DNA of 27,011 bases, from contig JAUCBJ010001965.1 of NCBI GenBank assembly GCA_032718475.1, forward strand, positions 1-27,011. The letters run 5' to 3'. A program made the position numbers and the translations under genes. Positions 1 through 9,457 of the stretch are shown in pieces. How positions within the stretch are numbered: the first letter of the stretch is position 1; each line of letters starts with the position of its first letter. A model generated the notes under the pieces. The model saw nothing but the letters and a program-made list of their open reading frames with translations. It ran no database searches and was not told the origin of the DNA. This DNA is from Nemertoderma westbladi. Its lineage: Eukaryota; Xenacoelomorpha; Nemertodermatida; Nemertodermatidae.

Positions 1-350
1 CTTGGATACTAGCAGTATGCTTTTTATTCCGTATGCTATTCAATGGGGCAAGCTTTCTATTGTTCTTTTAACTTGCTTCTAATTATAGCGTGGTTGTTGC
101 TATGGTGACATTATGGAAAGCTAGCAGTAATTCGGTAGGGTAATTCTCATGCATACAACAGATCTGGGATGCTATTTAATAGTAATTCTTTAATTGTCAA
201 TATTCCCCTTTACATATGATTTTATGAATTTTATCGGCTATTGACTATATATTGGAGATTCTCGCACACTAATATACTTAATAGGGTGAATCTCCGCTCC
301 CATGATCTATTAATTAATGGAATTTTGGGAATGTTATAAATTGTTGTAAC
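1..350. other. Intergenic, nothing recognised
   Basis: AT-rich sequence with no convincing open frame, repeat or RNA gene. It leads directly into the 35-bp tandem array. Confidence 0.5.
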
Positions 351-520
351 GTTTGTTCCTCAGTTAGTTTAACCGCTGTCCTAACCTTTGTTCCTCAGTT
401 AGTTTGACCGCTGTCCTAATCTTTGATCCTCAGTTAGTTTATCTGGTGTTCTAGCGTTTGTTCCTAAGTTAGTTTAACCGCTGTTCTAACGTTTTGTTCC
501 TCAGTTAGTTTAACAGCTAT
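351..520. repeat. 35-bp tandem repeat, about 4.9 copies
   Basis: Five consecutive units start at 351, 386, 421, 456 and 491. Each follows the pattern GTTTGTTCCTCAGTTAGTTT followed by an AACCGCTGTCCTAAC-like half. Units differ by a few substitutions (the third is the most diverged) and the last is cut short. It is followed immediately (521-555) by an alternating purine-pyrimidine stretch in which ATGTATACGCAT-like words repeat. An open frame on the minus strand through this array is a by-product of the repeat and is not annotated. Confidence 0.9.
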
Positions 521-555
521 ATGTATACGCATGTATATACGTATGTATACGCATA

Positions 556-1195
556 TTGTTGATATGTCTGACAAAATTAAATAAAATATGTCTAATAGAA
601 TCCACATAATCAAGACATGTTTGTTCATACACACGACAGTGCTATGGTGGTGGTGGTGGCACCTACTACCAGTACAAGTAAACCACATAATGGAGTCTAC
701 AGTATGTGCTTGGCTTCCCAGAGGGAGATAGTCACTGGTTGGATATGTACTGTACAATACAAGGCCGCTGTCCACTGCGCCAAGATTCAATGAAGCAAGT
801 TCTATGCAGCTATGCTTAGATGTAGGGCCACATAATGTATGATAATGTACACCACAGAACTCATTATTTACATGTTTGTTTGATTTAAACAAGAATGCAA
901 ATTTAAAATATTAAATAAAAAGTAGCATTCATATATTTTTTGTTAATTGTTTTCCGTAATGAAATACTTAGTTACGTCTGAATTTATTATTAATAGTACA
1001 ATCCATTCTTGGCATCCAGAAAGTTTTCAACTACAAACAGCTTATGAATTCTAAATTAGCTAATCACAGGCCTTGGTTACTAAGTTGGATTCATTGCATT
1101 TTTGTTTTTTTTGTGTGCTTTGTAAGTTGCACATGTGTTCGCAACACAGTATTCTTTGTTTGTTGAGTGAATAATTTTTTACCTTTCCGACATTT
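556..1195. other. Intergenic; downstream flank of the minus-strand zinc-knuckle gene
   Basis: No convincing gene. There is a short GGTGGTGGTGG trinucleotide stretch near 645. TTTATT near 981 would read AATAAA on the minus strand, about 210 bases past the stop of the spliced gene, so it is a candidate polyadenylation signal for that gene. Confidence 0.35.
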
Positions 1196-3179
1196 TCAGG
1201 ACATTTTCACCACCATGATGTTAGGCCTATAACTAACATCTTGATCTTGAAGCTGTTCGATATCGCCTTCCAATTCCAATGAGCTCGCCTCACTCTCCGC
1301 TTCCGTAGAAGAAGCCTCCATTTCCTCTCGTTGTCTAGAAACGTTGTTGTTGTCGTTGTCGTTGTCTAATACAACAACTAAATAACAACGAATAGAGCCA
1401 AATAATCAATTTAGTTTCCTTATTGTAGATCTACCCTTACAAAGCACTGGGAGAGCAATCATCTTATGGGGTAATACATTAGAAACCCACAGCTTATGTG
1501 TGAGTAAACATTGCCTTTCCTTATAGCCTACTAGTAAAACTTGGCAACCAACACGTTTTTCTATGACTGTGTATAACATATTAAGCCATATTTCATCATG
1601 AACACCAGCTGTTATTTTACCATTGCTTTTAATTTCGCGACAAAACAATGTCAAAAAACTAAATATATCGAATACCACACATAGAATCGATCTGAAATTT
1701 TGTAACGCGATTATGAACCACCAAAGCAATGTACTTGCAAAATTTCATCAAAATCGCCTGGCAGGAAGTGCCTTAACCTAGATAATTATCAGTCAGTATG
1801 TCATTCAGTATGTCAGTTAGTGTAATGTATTCTGAGATTTTTACAGAAAGTATCCCTGATATTCTTACAGTAAGTATCCCGCTGTTGAGCGGCTCTATTG
1901 TTGTATATCGAGCGACGAAGTAACTGCTTAGCATATTGGTAGGTACAGTTACCGATATCTTCCAGTCGATATGTCTTTCTGTCTGAGGCCTAATGTCGTA
2001 TGTCTGTCACCCTTTGATGAAATTAAACAAAACTTGATACACAAGTGGTTTCTCAAAAATCTGAAATATAATTTGAGTGACTCAGCAGTTATCCAGTTTC
2101 CCGCAGGAGGGCAACAAGCCAGCGCAGCGGTTGAAATAACATAAACCCGTAAGCTAAGCTTGTTTGGATTGTCCTGTACAAAGGTCCCACAAAGGATATA
2201 TGCACACAGCATATGCTGGCTTATTTTAATTAACTTTAAATAAGAATAATATAAAAATTTAAATAATATAAATTACGATTAAACTGTGAACCTCACAACG
2301 CAACGCCCACGTATTTTTCTCTCAACTGAACTTACCATTCGGCACTTTCTCGGCTAACAAACGTTTCTTTTTCTTTACTAAACGAGCGGCGTCCTAAATG
2401 AAAATAAACAAATTTTTTTTCAAAGTTCCACAATTATAATAAATACAATCAACGCCAACGTTACTTAACATTAACAACTTAGGGAAATGAGCTGGATACA
2501 GTAGCAGGCTATTCTAACCAAAACAATAAACCAGAGTGAATAGCAATGGTTACAGTTGAATTTTTGCCCGTATTCAGCTGTTATTTGCGACCAATTTCCG
2601 CTGGAGGTCAATTTTTACATGCGACCAACTTCAGCCACTATATATCTGATAACAAGATACAATATAACTAGGTGCCTACCGGCTTAAAACATTTACATAA
2701 ATAACAAAATAAAATAAGTAACACGTTCGTCGGGCGTCGCGGAGCATGCTAACATTAGCAAAAAAATTATTTGATCTGGAGTCAAAAGTTCGAGAGGTAT
2801 TTGCCCGTTACATTCAAAAATATTGAAGCGTTTTCTGTAGTATGCCCATATAAAATTTAGTTGAAAAGGGTTAAAATCTTCAAAAGTTATTTACGAATGA
2901 ATTTTTCATTACAGACGGACAGACAGAAATTAAATGATGGCCTATTTTCTAATTATAATTGTGCGCTAAGGCTCGCCCTGACTGCGTTGCTACATATTGA
3001 CATGTGAAGGGGGGGGGGGGGGGGGTATATTAAAGTAGCGGTGAAATAATAATATTATCTATATAACTTACTCTGCGTTCCTCCTCGCGTTTCCGCTTGG
3101 CGGGACACGTTTTTATTGAATGCCGCTTTGGCAAACATTTCCCATGACAATAACTGCAGTTGTAAATTTTCTTATCCAT
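1196..3179 (-). CDS. Three-exon gene for a small zinc-knuckle, coiled-coil, acidic-tail protein
   Basis: A spliced gene assembled from the sequence; no single long open frame shows it. Exon 1 coding is 3179-3072 (36 codons), ending AGA|GTAAGT. Exon 2 is 2393-2336, between a CATTTAG acceptor and a GTAAGT donor, and ends in phase 1. Exon 3 is 1365-1196, after a TTGTATTAG acceptor, enters in matching phase 1 and stops at TGA 1198-1196. The product is 111 residues. Residues 8-25 hold a Cys/His cluster (C8, C11, C15, H20, C25) ending RHSIKTC, like a CCHC zinc knuckle. Residues 26-55 are strongly basic then helical (KRKREEERR, KKKKRLLAEK). The last exon starts with an Asp/Asn run and is acidic. An ATATTTTTAG acceptor four bases before the ATG suggests a 5' untranslated exon upstream. 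The Cys/His pattern suggests nucleic-acid binding; the function is unknown. It may be a host gene or a domesticated transposon protein. Confidence 0.6.
3009..3025 (+). repeat. G homopolymer, 17 bases, in the first intron of the zinc-knuckle gene
   Basis: An uninterrupted run of 17 G, one of several long G or C runs in this window (see 11126, 11448, 17841, 20010, 21017). The exact length may not be reliable in an assembly. Confidence 0.85.
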
Positions 3180-3672
3180 TATTCTAAAAATATATAACAC
3201 CAAAATTTATTTTACCTTAAGTAAATGCGGCCTAACAGCTAAGATACCGGTACCGTACAATCGGCTGACTTATGTCGTATGTACGCTACGTGATAGGCTA
3301 TACCGCTACGCTTACCGGTACGTAAGGAACCGTAAATTAGTGCCTCTACCTACAACTCTTAATAGGCCTACAGGGTTACAGGTCCTTCCTGTTGTCCTGT
3401 ACTCAGGCTGTCAGGCACAGACAGCCGATTGAAATATCAAACATCCAAAGACTGAAATACATGCAGTAAGGCAGTAGGCCTAGGGTTGACTATTCAAATT
3501 CAGGACAAAATTTCATTTTTTTTTAATTTGGGACACTTTAAATTGCTTTAATTCTTGATATTATGTTTGCATCTGTACAAGATGCTATTGTAGTTCACTA
3601 TAAAACCAAATTGATACCACTAAGTTCAAATGTTTAGTTGTAACTGGGTGGTTTTCATTTTATAAATTGACT
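3180..3672. other. Intergenic between the zinc-knuckle gene and the Prp19 fragment
   Basis: No open frame of note. Several small palindromic words are present (TACCGGTA near 3246 and 3316). It probably contains the promoter and any 5' untranslated exon of the minus-strand gene, but no specific signal can be assigned. Confidence 0.35.
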
Positions 3673-3724
3673 GTCCGGAATTTGACTACCTGGTAAAATA
3701 CCGGACATGTATATAATTCCGGAC
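3673..3724. repeat. Perfect 10-bp inverted repeat, GTCCGGAATT / AATTCCGGAC
   Basis: Arms at 3673-3682 and 3715-3724 enclose a 32-base loop that contains a further CCGGAC. It lies just upstream of the Prp19-like fragment and could mark the end of a small inserted element. No target duplication was identified. Confidence 0.6.
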
Positions 3725-3759
3725 AATGCCTTTTATTAGCTGTGATGTGATTATTAGTT

Positions 3760-4065
3760 GTGATTCACATGCTAGTTGATGTAAAAATTAACCCGTCGAT
3801 TAGGCCTAACCCGAAACCTCCTTCCGCTACCACCATCCCGGCTATGCTGAAATCTGTACAGGACGAATGGGACGCGGTTATGCTGCAAAGGTTTACCTTG
3901 CGGCAGCAGCTGACAACAGCTCGCCAGGAGTTGAGCCACAGTAACAACAGACACGACGCAGCCTGTCGTGTAATCGCTCGTCACTCGGAGGAAGCGGCGG
4001 CCGCTAGTCTCGCTTTGGGGCCGATAGAAGGAAATTCTCGTCGGAATCATAATCAATCCCGATAA
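3760..4065 (+). pseudogene. PRPF19: Orphan fragment of splicing factor Prp19 (tetramerisation coiled-coil region)
   Basis: The 101-residue frame contains [37 protein letters not shown] and [10 protein letters not shown] in the order and spacing of the N-terminal part of animal Prp19/PRPF19. This is the stretch after the U-box that forms the coiled coil holding the Prp19 tetramer together, in the ubiquitin-ligase core of the NineTeen spliceosomal complex. The upstream piece [12 protein letters not shown] also resembles the LIDIK...PIRP join that follows the U-box. After about residue 80 similarity fades and the frame stops (4063-4065). No U-box lies upstream and no WD40 repeats downstream, so this cannot be a complete gene. 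The stretch is richer in GC than its surroundings. It could be a truncated retrocopy, a captured exon or a decayed duplicate; no clear splice donor follows it. Confidence 0.8.
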
Positions 4066-4970
4066 ACTATGTGCTCTCCAGTCATTGTAACTTTTTTTTC
4101 CTGTACCGGTATATCAAGCATTTGTTAATCACTTATATTATACTCACTTGTATCACTTGTATTATATTATAGTATTAATTGAATTAAGATGTTTTAAACT
4201 GTTAAATAATGCTGTTTTAAACTAACCCCCCTGAAGTGAATTTCAAATCAATTTATTGTGGCGGTAATTTTAAAATAGTAATCGAACAGTCAGCTGCAAT
4301 AATAATTATTATTATTTCCGTGTCCGTGTTTGCGTGTGGAGCACTGGGTGGAGGTAGGCAGGTAGAGAGGTAGGCGTAGGGGCTTGGGCTTACCGCTACC
4401 GGTACCATTGCCTGTACACCCGTACTGTCTGACTGTGTACTAGTCTCGAAATTGTCTCGAAATCACATCATCATAATCTTCATCAACAAGACGAGTACGG
4501 TTAACTTGGATGATCAAGCAAATGTCATGGGTGATAAGGAGTTGTTGCGGCGTAACATTGTTGATAAGCCGGCATAGCAATCTTAATCCACGCTGCATTG
4601 GGCCTGCCAATTGTGGATTACATGGTGGTGGCAAAAATATTATTGTTAATCCAGATAGCATCTCAATCTTCAGCTTCAATGAGCTCACCGATTAAAGTAC
4701 AGTATTCGTAGTTGTAGCTCATCTATCGGCAACGTTTAAAAGTACCTACTATTACATGTACTTAATACAGTCGGCCTAGAGTAGTTGTAGCGTATTATAT
4801 GTGAGGGAGTTTCAAAATGTCTAAAATCTGAGGTTGAATAACATATAACATTTCAACAGATAATAATTTTGTACCAAATGATCACCATTATTATTGTGTT
4901 GACCTAACATACTTTATTAACGCTGTCTATCATGCTTCAGTATTATGTAAAACTTTGATGTATTACGTTT
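4066..4970. other. Intergenic, no gene supported
   Basis: Short open frames on both strands overlap around 4440-4695, but neither resembles a known family and both are of a length expected by chance. ATT-rich microsatellite-like sequence lies near 4300. TACCGGTA-type palindromes recur near 4105 and 4395, flanking the Prp19 fragment as they do on its other side (3246, 3316). Confidence 0.35.
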
Positions 4971-4974
4971 CTCT

Positions 4975-5125
4975 CATATCGTCATTTTGTTTGCAGAGTA
5001 AGTGAAATTCGCCAATAACAATATCAACCTAACGTGGCACCTGATACGTATGAACAACCCGTTGATGGTTATTAATGGACTACCTTACTAACATTATTTC
5101 AAATATATTTGGTGAGTTAGGTCTT
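4975..5125 (+). repeat. Exon-like direct repeat, copy A
   Basis: About 150 bases are repeated in diverged form near 5570. Shared landmarks in the same order are ATTTTGTTTGCAGAGTAAGT, TGATACGT, CAACCC-GTTGATGGTTAT, ATTG/ATGGACTA and AAATATATTTGGTGAGTTAG. The block opens with a polypyrimidine-CAG (acceptor-like) and closes with GGTGAGT (donor-like), so it looks like a duplicated exon, although no long frame is open through it. Confidence 0.5.
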
Positions 5126-5564
5126 GTAGACATTCATGGGGCCGTATTGTATGAAATAAGCAAGCTTAGCATACACAGTACGGACACCGCAATTTTAACC
5201 TTTGCATAATCACCCCCTAAAGGGAGCCTGGAGAATACACGCTGAGTCAATACACGGGTATATTATTTGACACATATTATTAATATACAATGTTAGACAA
5301 ATATCTAACTATATTTCAGACATAGTTCTAGGGTAGGCCCTAATAACTTTAATTGTTATTGACTATAGCCTTTACTAAATTTATTATTTATTTCAGAATT
5401 TAAGTGTTATACAGTACTCACTCATCATCTTCGTAGATACAGTACGTGGTATATTAAGAAGATAACGGTTATACGTGACGGCAAATTAAATATAGTATGT
5501 TATAGTACATATATATGATAATGCTCTCTAAGTTAACTTTAAATATTTTTTATCTTTCTTATAT
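5126..5564. other. Spacer between the two exon-like repeats
   Basis: AT-rich with no gene. TTATTTCAGAATTTAAG near 5391 resembles TTATGTTTTAGAATTTAACC near 6833, suggesting that the duplication is larger and that the 70-bp satellite expanded inside its second copy. Confidence 0.35.
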
Positions 5565-5725
5565 ATCTTTATTTTGTGCGCAGATTAAGTAAGTTCACAA
5601 TAACAAGATCACCAATAACCAGATCATCTGTGCCTGATACGTTCAACCCTGTGATGGTTATATTTATTGACTAAGCAGGCCTACGTTACTTATATTATCT
5701 CCAAATATATTTTGTAAGTTAGTAG
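5565..5725 (+). repeat. Exon-like direct repeat, copy B
   Basis: Diverged second copy of the block at 4975. It begins ATTTTGTGCGCAGATTAAGT and ends AAATATATTTTGTAAGTTAG. Both the acceptor-like and donor-like edges survive despite divergence inside. One frame within it is open for about 25 codons and then stops. Confidence 0.5.
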
Positions 5726-5903
5726 GCCTACCACTATTTTAACTAATACCTAGTCTCACACTTTCAGGAAACTGTATAACAGCTGAATTCAGCACGCAAA
5801 ACCTTTGATTCACTAGATGTGTAGGCCTAATACTGTAGGTTGGTTTAATGCCATCAAATATTGACTTGATTTATTCGCTTTCAAATATTTGCCAGAAGAC
5901 CAA

Positions 5904-6749
5904 CAGATAAACCAACAGGAAGACCGACCAAATATGGTTAGCTCAGCGGTGCCCGTATGCCAAACTCACTTTCCTGATAAACCAACAGGAAGACCGACCA
6001 AATATGGTTAGCTCAGCGGTGCCCGTATGCCAAACTCACTTTCCTGATAAACCAACAGGAAGACCGACCAAATATGGTTAGCTCAGCGGTGCCCGTATGC
6101 CAAACTCACTTTCCTGATAAAACAACAGGAAGACCGACCAAATATGGTTAGCTCAGCGGTGCCCGTATGCCAAACTTACTTTCCTGATAAACCAACAGGA
6201 AGACCGACCAAATATGGTTAGCTCAGCGGTGCCCGTATGCCAAACTCACTTTCCTGATAAACCAACAGGAAGACCGACCAAATATGGTTAGCTCAGCGGT
6301 GCCCGTATGCCAAACTCACTTTCCTGATAAACCAACAGGAAGACCGACCAAATATGGTTAGCTCAGCGGTGCCCGTATGCCAAACTCACTTTCCTGATAA
6401 ACCAACAGGAAGACTGACCAAATATGGTTAGCTCAGCGGTGCCCGTATGCCAAACTCACTTTCCTGATAAACCAACAGGAAGTCCGACCAAATATGGTTA
6501 GCTCAGCGGTGCCCGTATGCCAAACTCACTTTCCTGATAAACCAACAGGAAGACCGACCAAATATGGTTAGCTCAGCGGTGCCCGTATGCCAAACTCACT
6601 TTCCTGATAAACCAACAGGAAGACCGACCAAATATGGTTAGCTCAGCGGTGCCTGTATGCCAAACTTACTTTCCTGATAAACCAACAGTAAGACCGACCA
6701 AATATGGTTAGCTCAGCGGTGCCCGTATGCCAAACTCACTTTCCTGATA
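5904..6749 (+). repeat. 70-bp satellite, 12 tandem units
   Basis: Twelve consecutive units of exactly 70 bases start at 5904 (unit 1 opens CAGATAAACC, later ones CTGATAAACC). They differ by only a handful of single-base changes, for example AGACTGACC in one unit and AGTCCGACC in another. Near identity means recent expansion or homogenisation. Each unit carries TAGCTCAGCGG (first at 5939-5949), a good match to the A box of a tRNA-type RNA polymerase III promoter, but no B box is present. The unit length is not a multiple of three, so it is not a protein repeat. Confidence 0.95.
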
Positions 6750-6851
6750 TCTGTATATGAAATTATAGATTACATTTTATTCATATAATAACTTTTGGCA
6801 CCAGATATTTTTAACTACATTAAATTTATTTTATGTTTTAGAATTTAACCA

Positions 6852-6944
6852 ATGCTTTCACCTGATTCATCTTCTTTCAAATTCAAACGGCTCTCTTACA
6901 AAGAATTGAAGAACGGGGATTTAGAAGAATTCAGATCACGATAA
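6852..6944 (+). CDS. Possible small ORF, 30 residues
   Basis: A short frame from ATG 6852 to TAA 6942, preceded by an acceptor-like TTTTATGTTTTAG. The product is hydrophilic, with a Ser-rich start and a Lys/Glu-rich middle (SYKELKNGDLEEF). An overlapping frame stays open past its stop to about 7010. It lies just upstream of, and in the same orientation as, the broken gene at 7139 and could be a leftover upstream exon. No family is recognised and the length alone is not significant. Confidence 0.2.
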   Translation: MLSPDSSSFKFKRLSYKELKNGDLEEFRSR

Positions 6945-7138
6945 CACCGATCACAGAAACTGAACTATACGGAGTTAAATACACTCTGACAGAAAAAAAA
7001 AAGCAAGTAAATATGATTTTTAATATTAATAATATTACTGTATTACTTAAATATTGAGTTACTTCAAGAGGAGGGTACTGCAAATTTCTATATAAAATTA
7101 AATAATTTTCAAGCATACTGTATATACATAAAAACGAC

Positions 7139-8204
7139 ATGAGTTTTATAACTCCAAGTATTGTTCTTCAGGAATTTATTAACGGAAAATTAACGGAGAG
7201 ACAGGTGAACAATATTGTATGCGGGAACCGATTTGTAGATGTTAATAGGTACGATGTGATTGATAAGGGCCAGAAGATGGAAATGAACTCCAGAATACCG
7301 ATTCGAATAGTACATATAAAATCTAAAAAGGAAGAAATTATATCTGTCAAAAACTTAAAAAAAACATAACGAAAGAAGAACAATACTTTAGATTAATATA
7401 TGCTCGACAAGATGACAGTGATGTATTTATAATAATAGTTACGCAAGCCCTGGCGTCAACTATACTATATTTCGAACAGCAATCGCAACTCTCTGTTGGT
7501 AAAGGGGCTCTTATTTTAAATTATATTTTTCACGGCACCTGGTTGAATACACATATATTTAAAACACATGACCCCCTATGGCCAGTCCAATGGATACCGT
7601 TATCCATTGTAGACATACCTAATAAATATCTAGAAGAGACATCTATACGATCGTTCAACATAGAAATTCATAAAATTCAAGTTTTACGGGTGAATTTTGA
7701 TGATTCCTGTAATTTGGATTTATGCGATGGCCGATACGGTAAATCGAAATGTCCGTGTTCAAAGAAAGGACAAATCGTTCGAATTCCGTCAATCACCATC
7801 AACTGTGCCCAAATGCAGGACATCGAGGTGTTGCCATTTTCATCTGTAAGACTTGCTGTCTTCTTGTTTGATGTCGCATTACTCCAACCCGGTGGTGCTA
7901 AGGATGTAAGTATTTTTGGAATGGCAAACCATGTAAAAAATTCTCTAGAAAAACACGTTGGATTTCGCCTATGGATGAAGCCATCGAAAACTCATAGTGA
8001 TACAACGTGTTACAGTACATAACAAAATGCCACATCTCACAGATGGATATATTAGGAGATGAGCTTGTTAAATATTGTCCTGCTGAAGAAGAGGATTGCC
8101 AACAAGACTCGGTGAACCTCAACTATCAGCACACATTTACTGGTGTGTTGGATGAAAGAATAAATGCTCCAATTATTAGGGGGTCTACACATCCATCGAG
8201 TTAA
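7139..8204 (+). pseudogene. Frameshifted gene with a C-x4-C-x8-C-x-C motif, possibly a DNA-binding protein of a mobile element
   Basis: The first frame runs from ATG 7139 to 7369. Coding-like sequence continues in another frame from about 7362 to 8022, and a third frame (8007-8204) extends it. The first break is at a run of eight A (7357-7364), a typical place for a one-base slip. Read across it, the product is about 290 residues before the last shift. The N-terminal third (QEFINGKLTERQVNNIV) is hydrophilic; the middle is a mix of strands and aromatic residues (HGTWLN, DPLWPVQWIPL). A Cys cluster follows near 7713-7775 (SCNLDLCDG, then KCPCSKK), then a hydrophobic strand-rich stretch. A Cys cluster inside a strand-rich region would suit an OB-fold single-strand binding protein, and Helitron-type elements sometimes carry RPA-like proteins. 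That is inference; I do not recognise the family. It lies upstream of the zinc-knuckle/OTU gene in the same orientation. Confidence 0.45.
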
Positions 8205-8776
8205 TATGTACTGTACATGTACGTAATTTATAACTTAATATTCAACCTGGTATATTACGCCGTAGCTCTGAATTTAATGACATTTTTTAAAAGTCCAATT
8301 ATAATGCACTAAATGTAGTGAAATATGAGAAAAGTAAAATATTAATGTTAATAACATTTTTTTAATATTGTTAATTAATGTTATATTTCAAAAGAAGTCC
8401 ACTGTTAAATCTGCAGATAGTGGCATAAATTGACCGCAAGTGAAAAATGTTATCTCTACCGCGTATTGACCGTAATTGAAATATACTGTAGTTTCGTTAA
8501 TTTATTGTTTTGATTAGAAAATGGCCATGACATAACATTGTTATAAATACTAGAATACCAAATCAAATATTAATTATAAAATAGTAAGCTACAAAATTAT
8601 ATCTATAAAAGGCTTTAAAACAACATATAGAAGAAGTACAATACTTCTGACTAATATACATCACATATCGATCATAAATAGATTACTGTTTAAAATAACA
8701 AAAGGAGGGCAAACGTTGAAATAAATTTGTTAAAAGGTTTTAGCTTAAAACATTAAATCCACGAAACATAAACAAA
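8205..8776. other. Spacer between two broken plus-strand genes
   Basis: AT-rich with no open frame of note. It may hold the 3' end of the upstream gene and the promoter of the next. GAAGAAGTACAATACTTCTGACTAAT near 8629 resembles GAAGAACAATACTTTAGATTAAT near 7374, a possible diverged partial duplicate of the upstream gene. Only short words are quoted with certainty here: the shared core is CAATACTT followed by TAATATA. Confidence 0.35.
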
Positions 8777-9457
8777 ATGGTTAGAAAAAGACAACAAACA
8801 TGTTTTGAAAGCGGAAGTAAAACCCACAACATAAGAACTTGTAAAATAGCGAAATTGAGATTGGCCGAAACTGACAGCAAACCAAAAGATACAGAAAATA
8901 TTGATTTGGATGTGGGTGATTTTCACTGTGAAGGTGTAGATGACATGAGAACAAGTACAGAAGGCGAAGGAGTGTCAGGCAGGAATGATGACAGCAGTCA
9001 TGTAGAAGAAATGTATTTGGAAGCCAATCGTAATCAAGGAGAAGATATAGGTATGGAAGTGGATTAAGATGCGAGCCAGAGACAATTTGAAGTTGCACAC
9101 TGCCCTGATGCATCACCATGGCAATGGCTTCAACTATCGTGTGACCTTAACAACTTCGTTATTGAAGATAATCGTGGTGGTGGAGATTGTCTCTACTTTG
9201 CTATACAGCGTGGGCTGGATCTTTATAACTACAATCGGCACTATGCAATATCGGCATCGCGAAAATTATCGGCCAATGCAATGACTGAAGATCCGGCACC
9301 ATTTTCAGATCGGTTTATGGCTCCAACACGTGAAGAACTACGTGGTGTGTTTCCTCCCCCAGGAGTAACATTTAGTGAGTTTGTTAAACAAACTCGATAT
9401 AACGAATGGGGAACTGAACTAAATGTTATGTTATGCATCTCCTGTTGCATCATATAA
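8777..9457 (+). pseudogene. Zinc-knuckle plus OTU-like cysteine protease, interrupted by one in-frame stop
   Basis: ATG 8777 (context AACAAAATGG) opens 96 codons ending at TAA 9065-9067; the same frame then runs on to TAA 9455-9457. The first part starts with a basic stretch and a knuckle, CFESGSKTHNIRTC, with CCHC spacing C-x2-[S]-x4-H-x4-C, the second Cys being Ser, then an acidic low-complexity linker. Past the stop comes an OTU-like core: NRGGGDCLYFAIQ, with the presumed nucleophile Cys at 9188-9190, and NEWGTELNVML, matching the WG-x-ELE-x-x-ALA segment of OTU proteases. The catalytic His expected near the C terminus is not seen. The reading probably shifts at about 9425 into the next frame. 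OTU domains remove ubiquitin and have been found in some animal Helitron/Helentron elements, which fits the neighbours. Confidence 0.65.

Noticed and set aside
464-892. Minus-strand open frame of 142 codons
   Set aside because: It runs into the 35-bp tandem array, has no family likeness and uses His/Thr-rich low-complexity sequence from a GGT stretch.
4440-4695. Overlapping plus and minus frames that might be a small gene
   Set aside because: Neither shows motifs or a recognisable family, and length is within chance expectation.
5904-6749. CRISPR-like regular repeat pattern
   Set aside because: Units are contiguous with no variable spacers, and the context is an animal genome; it is a satellite.
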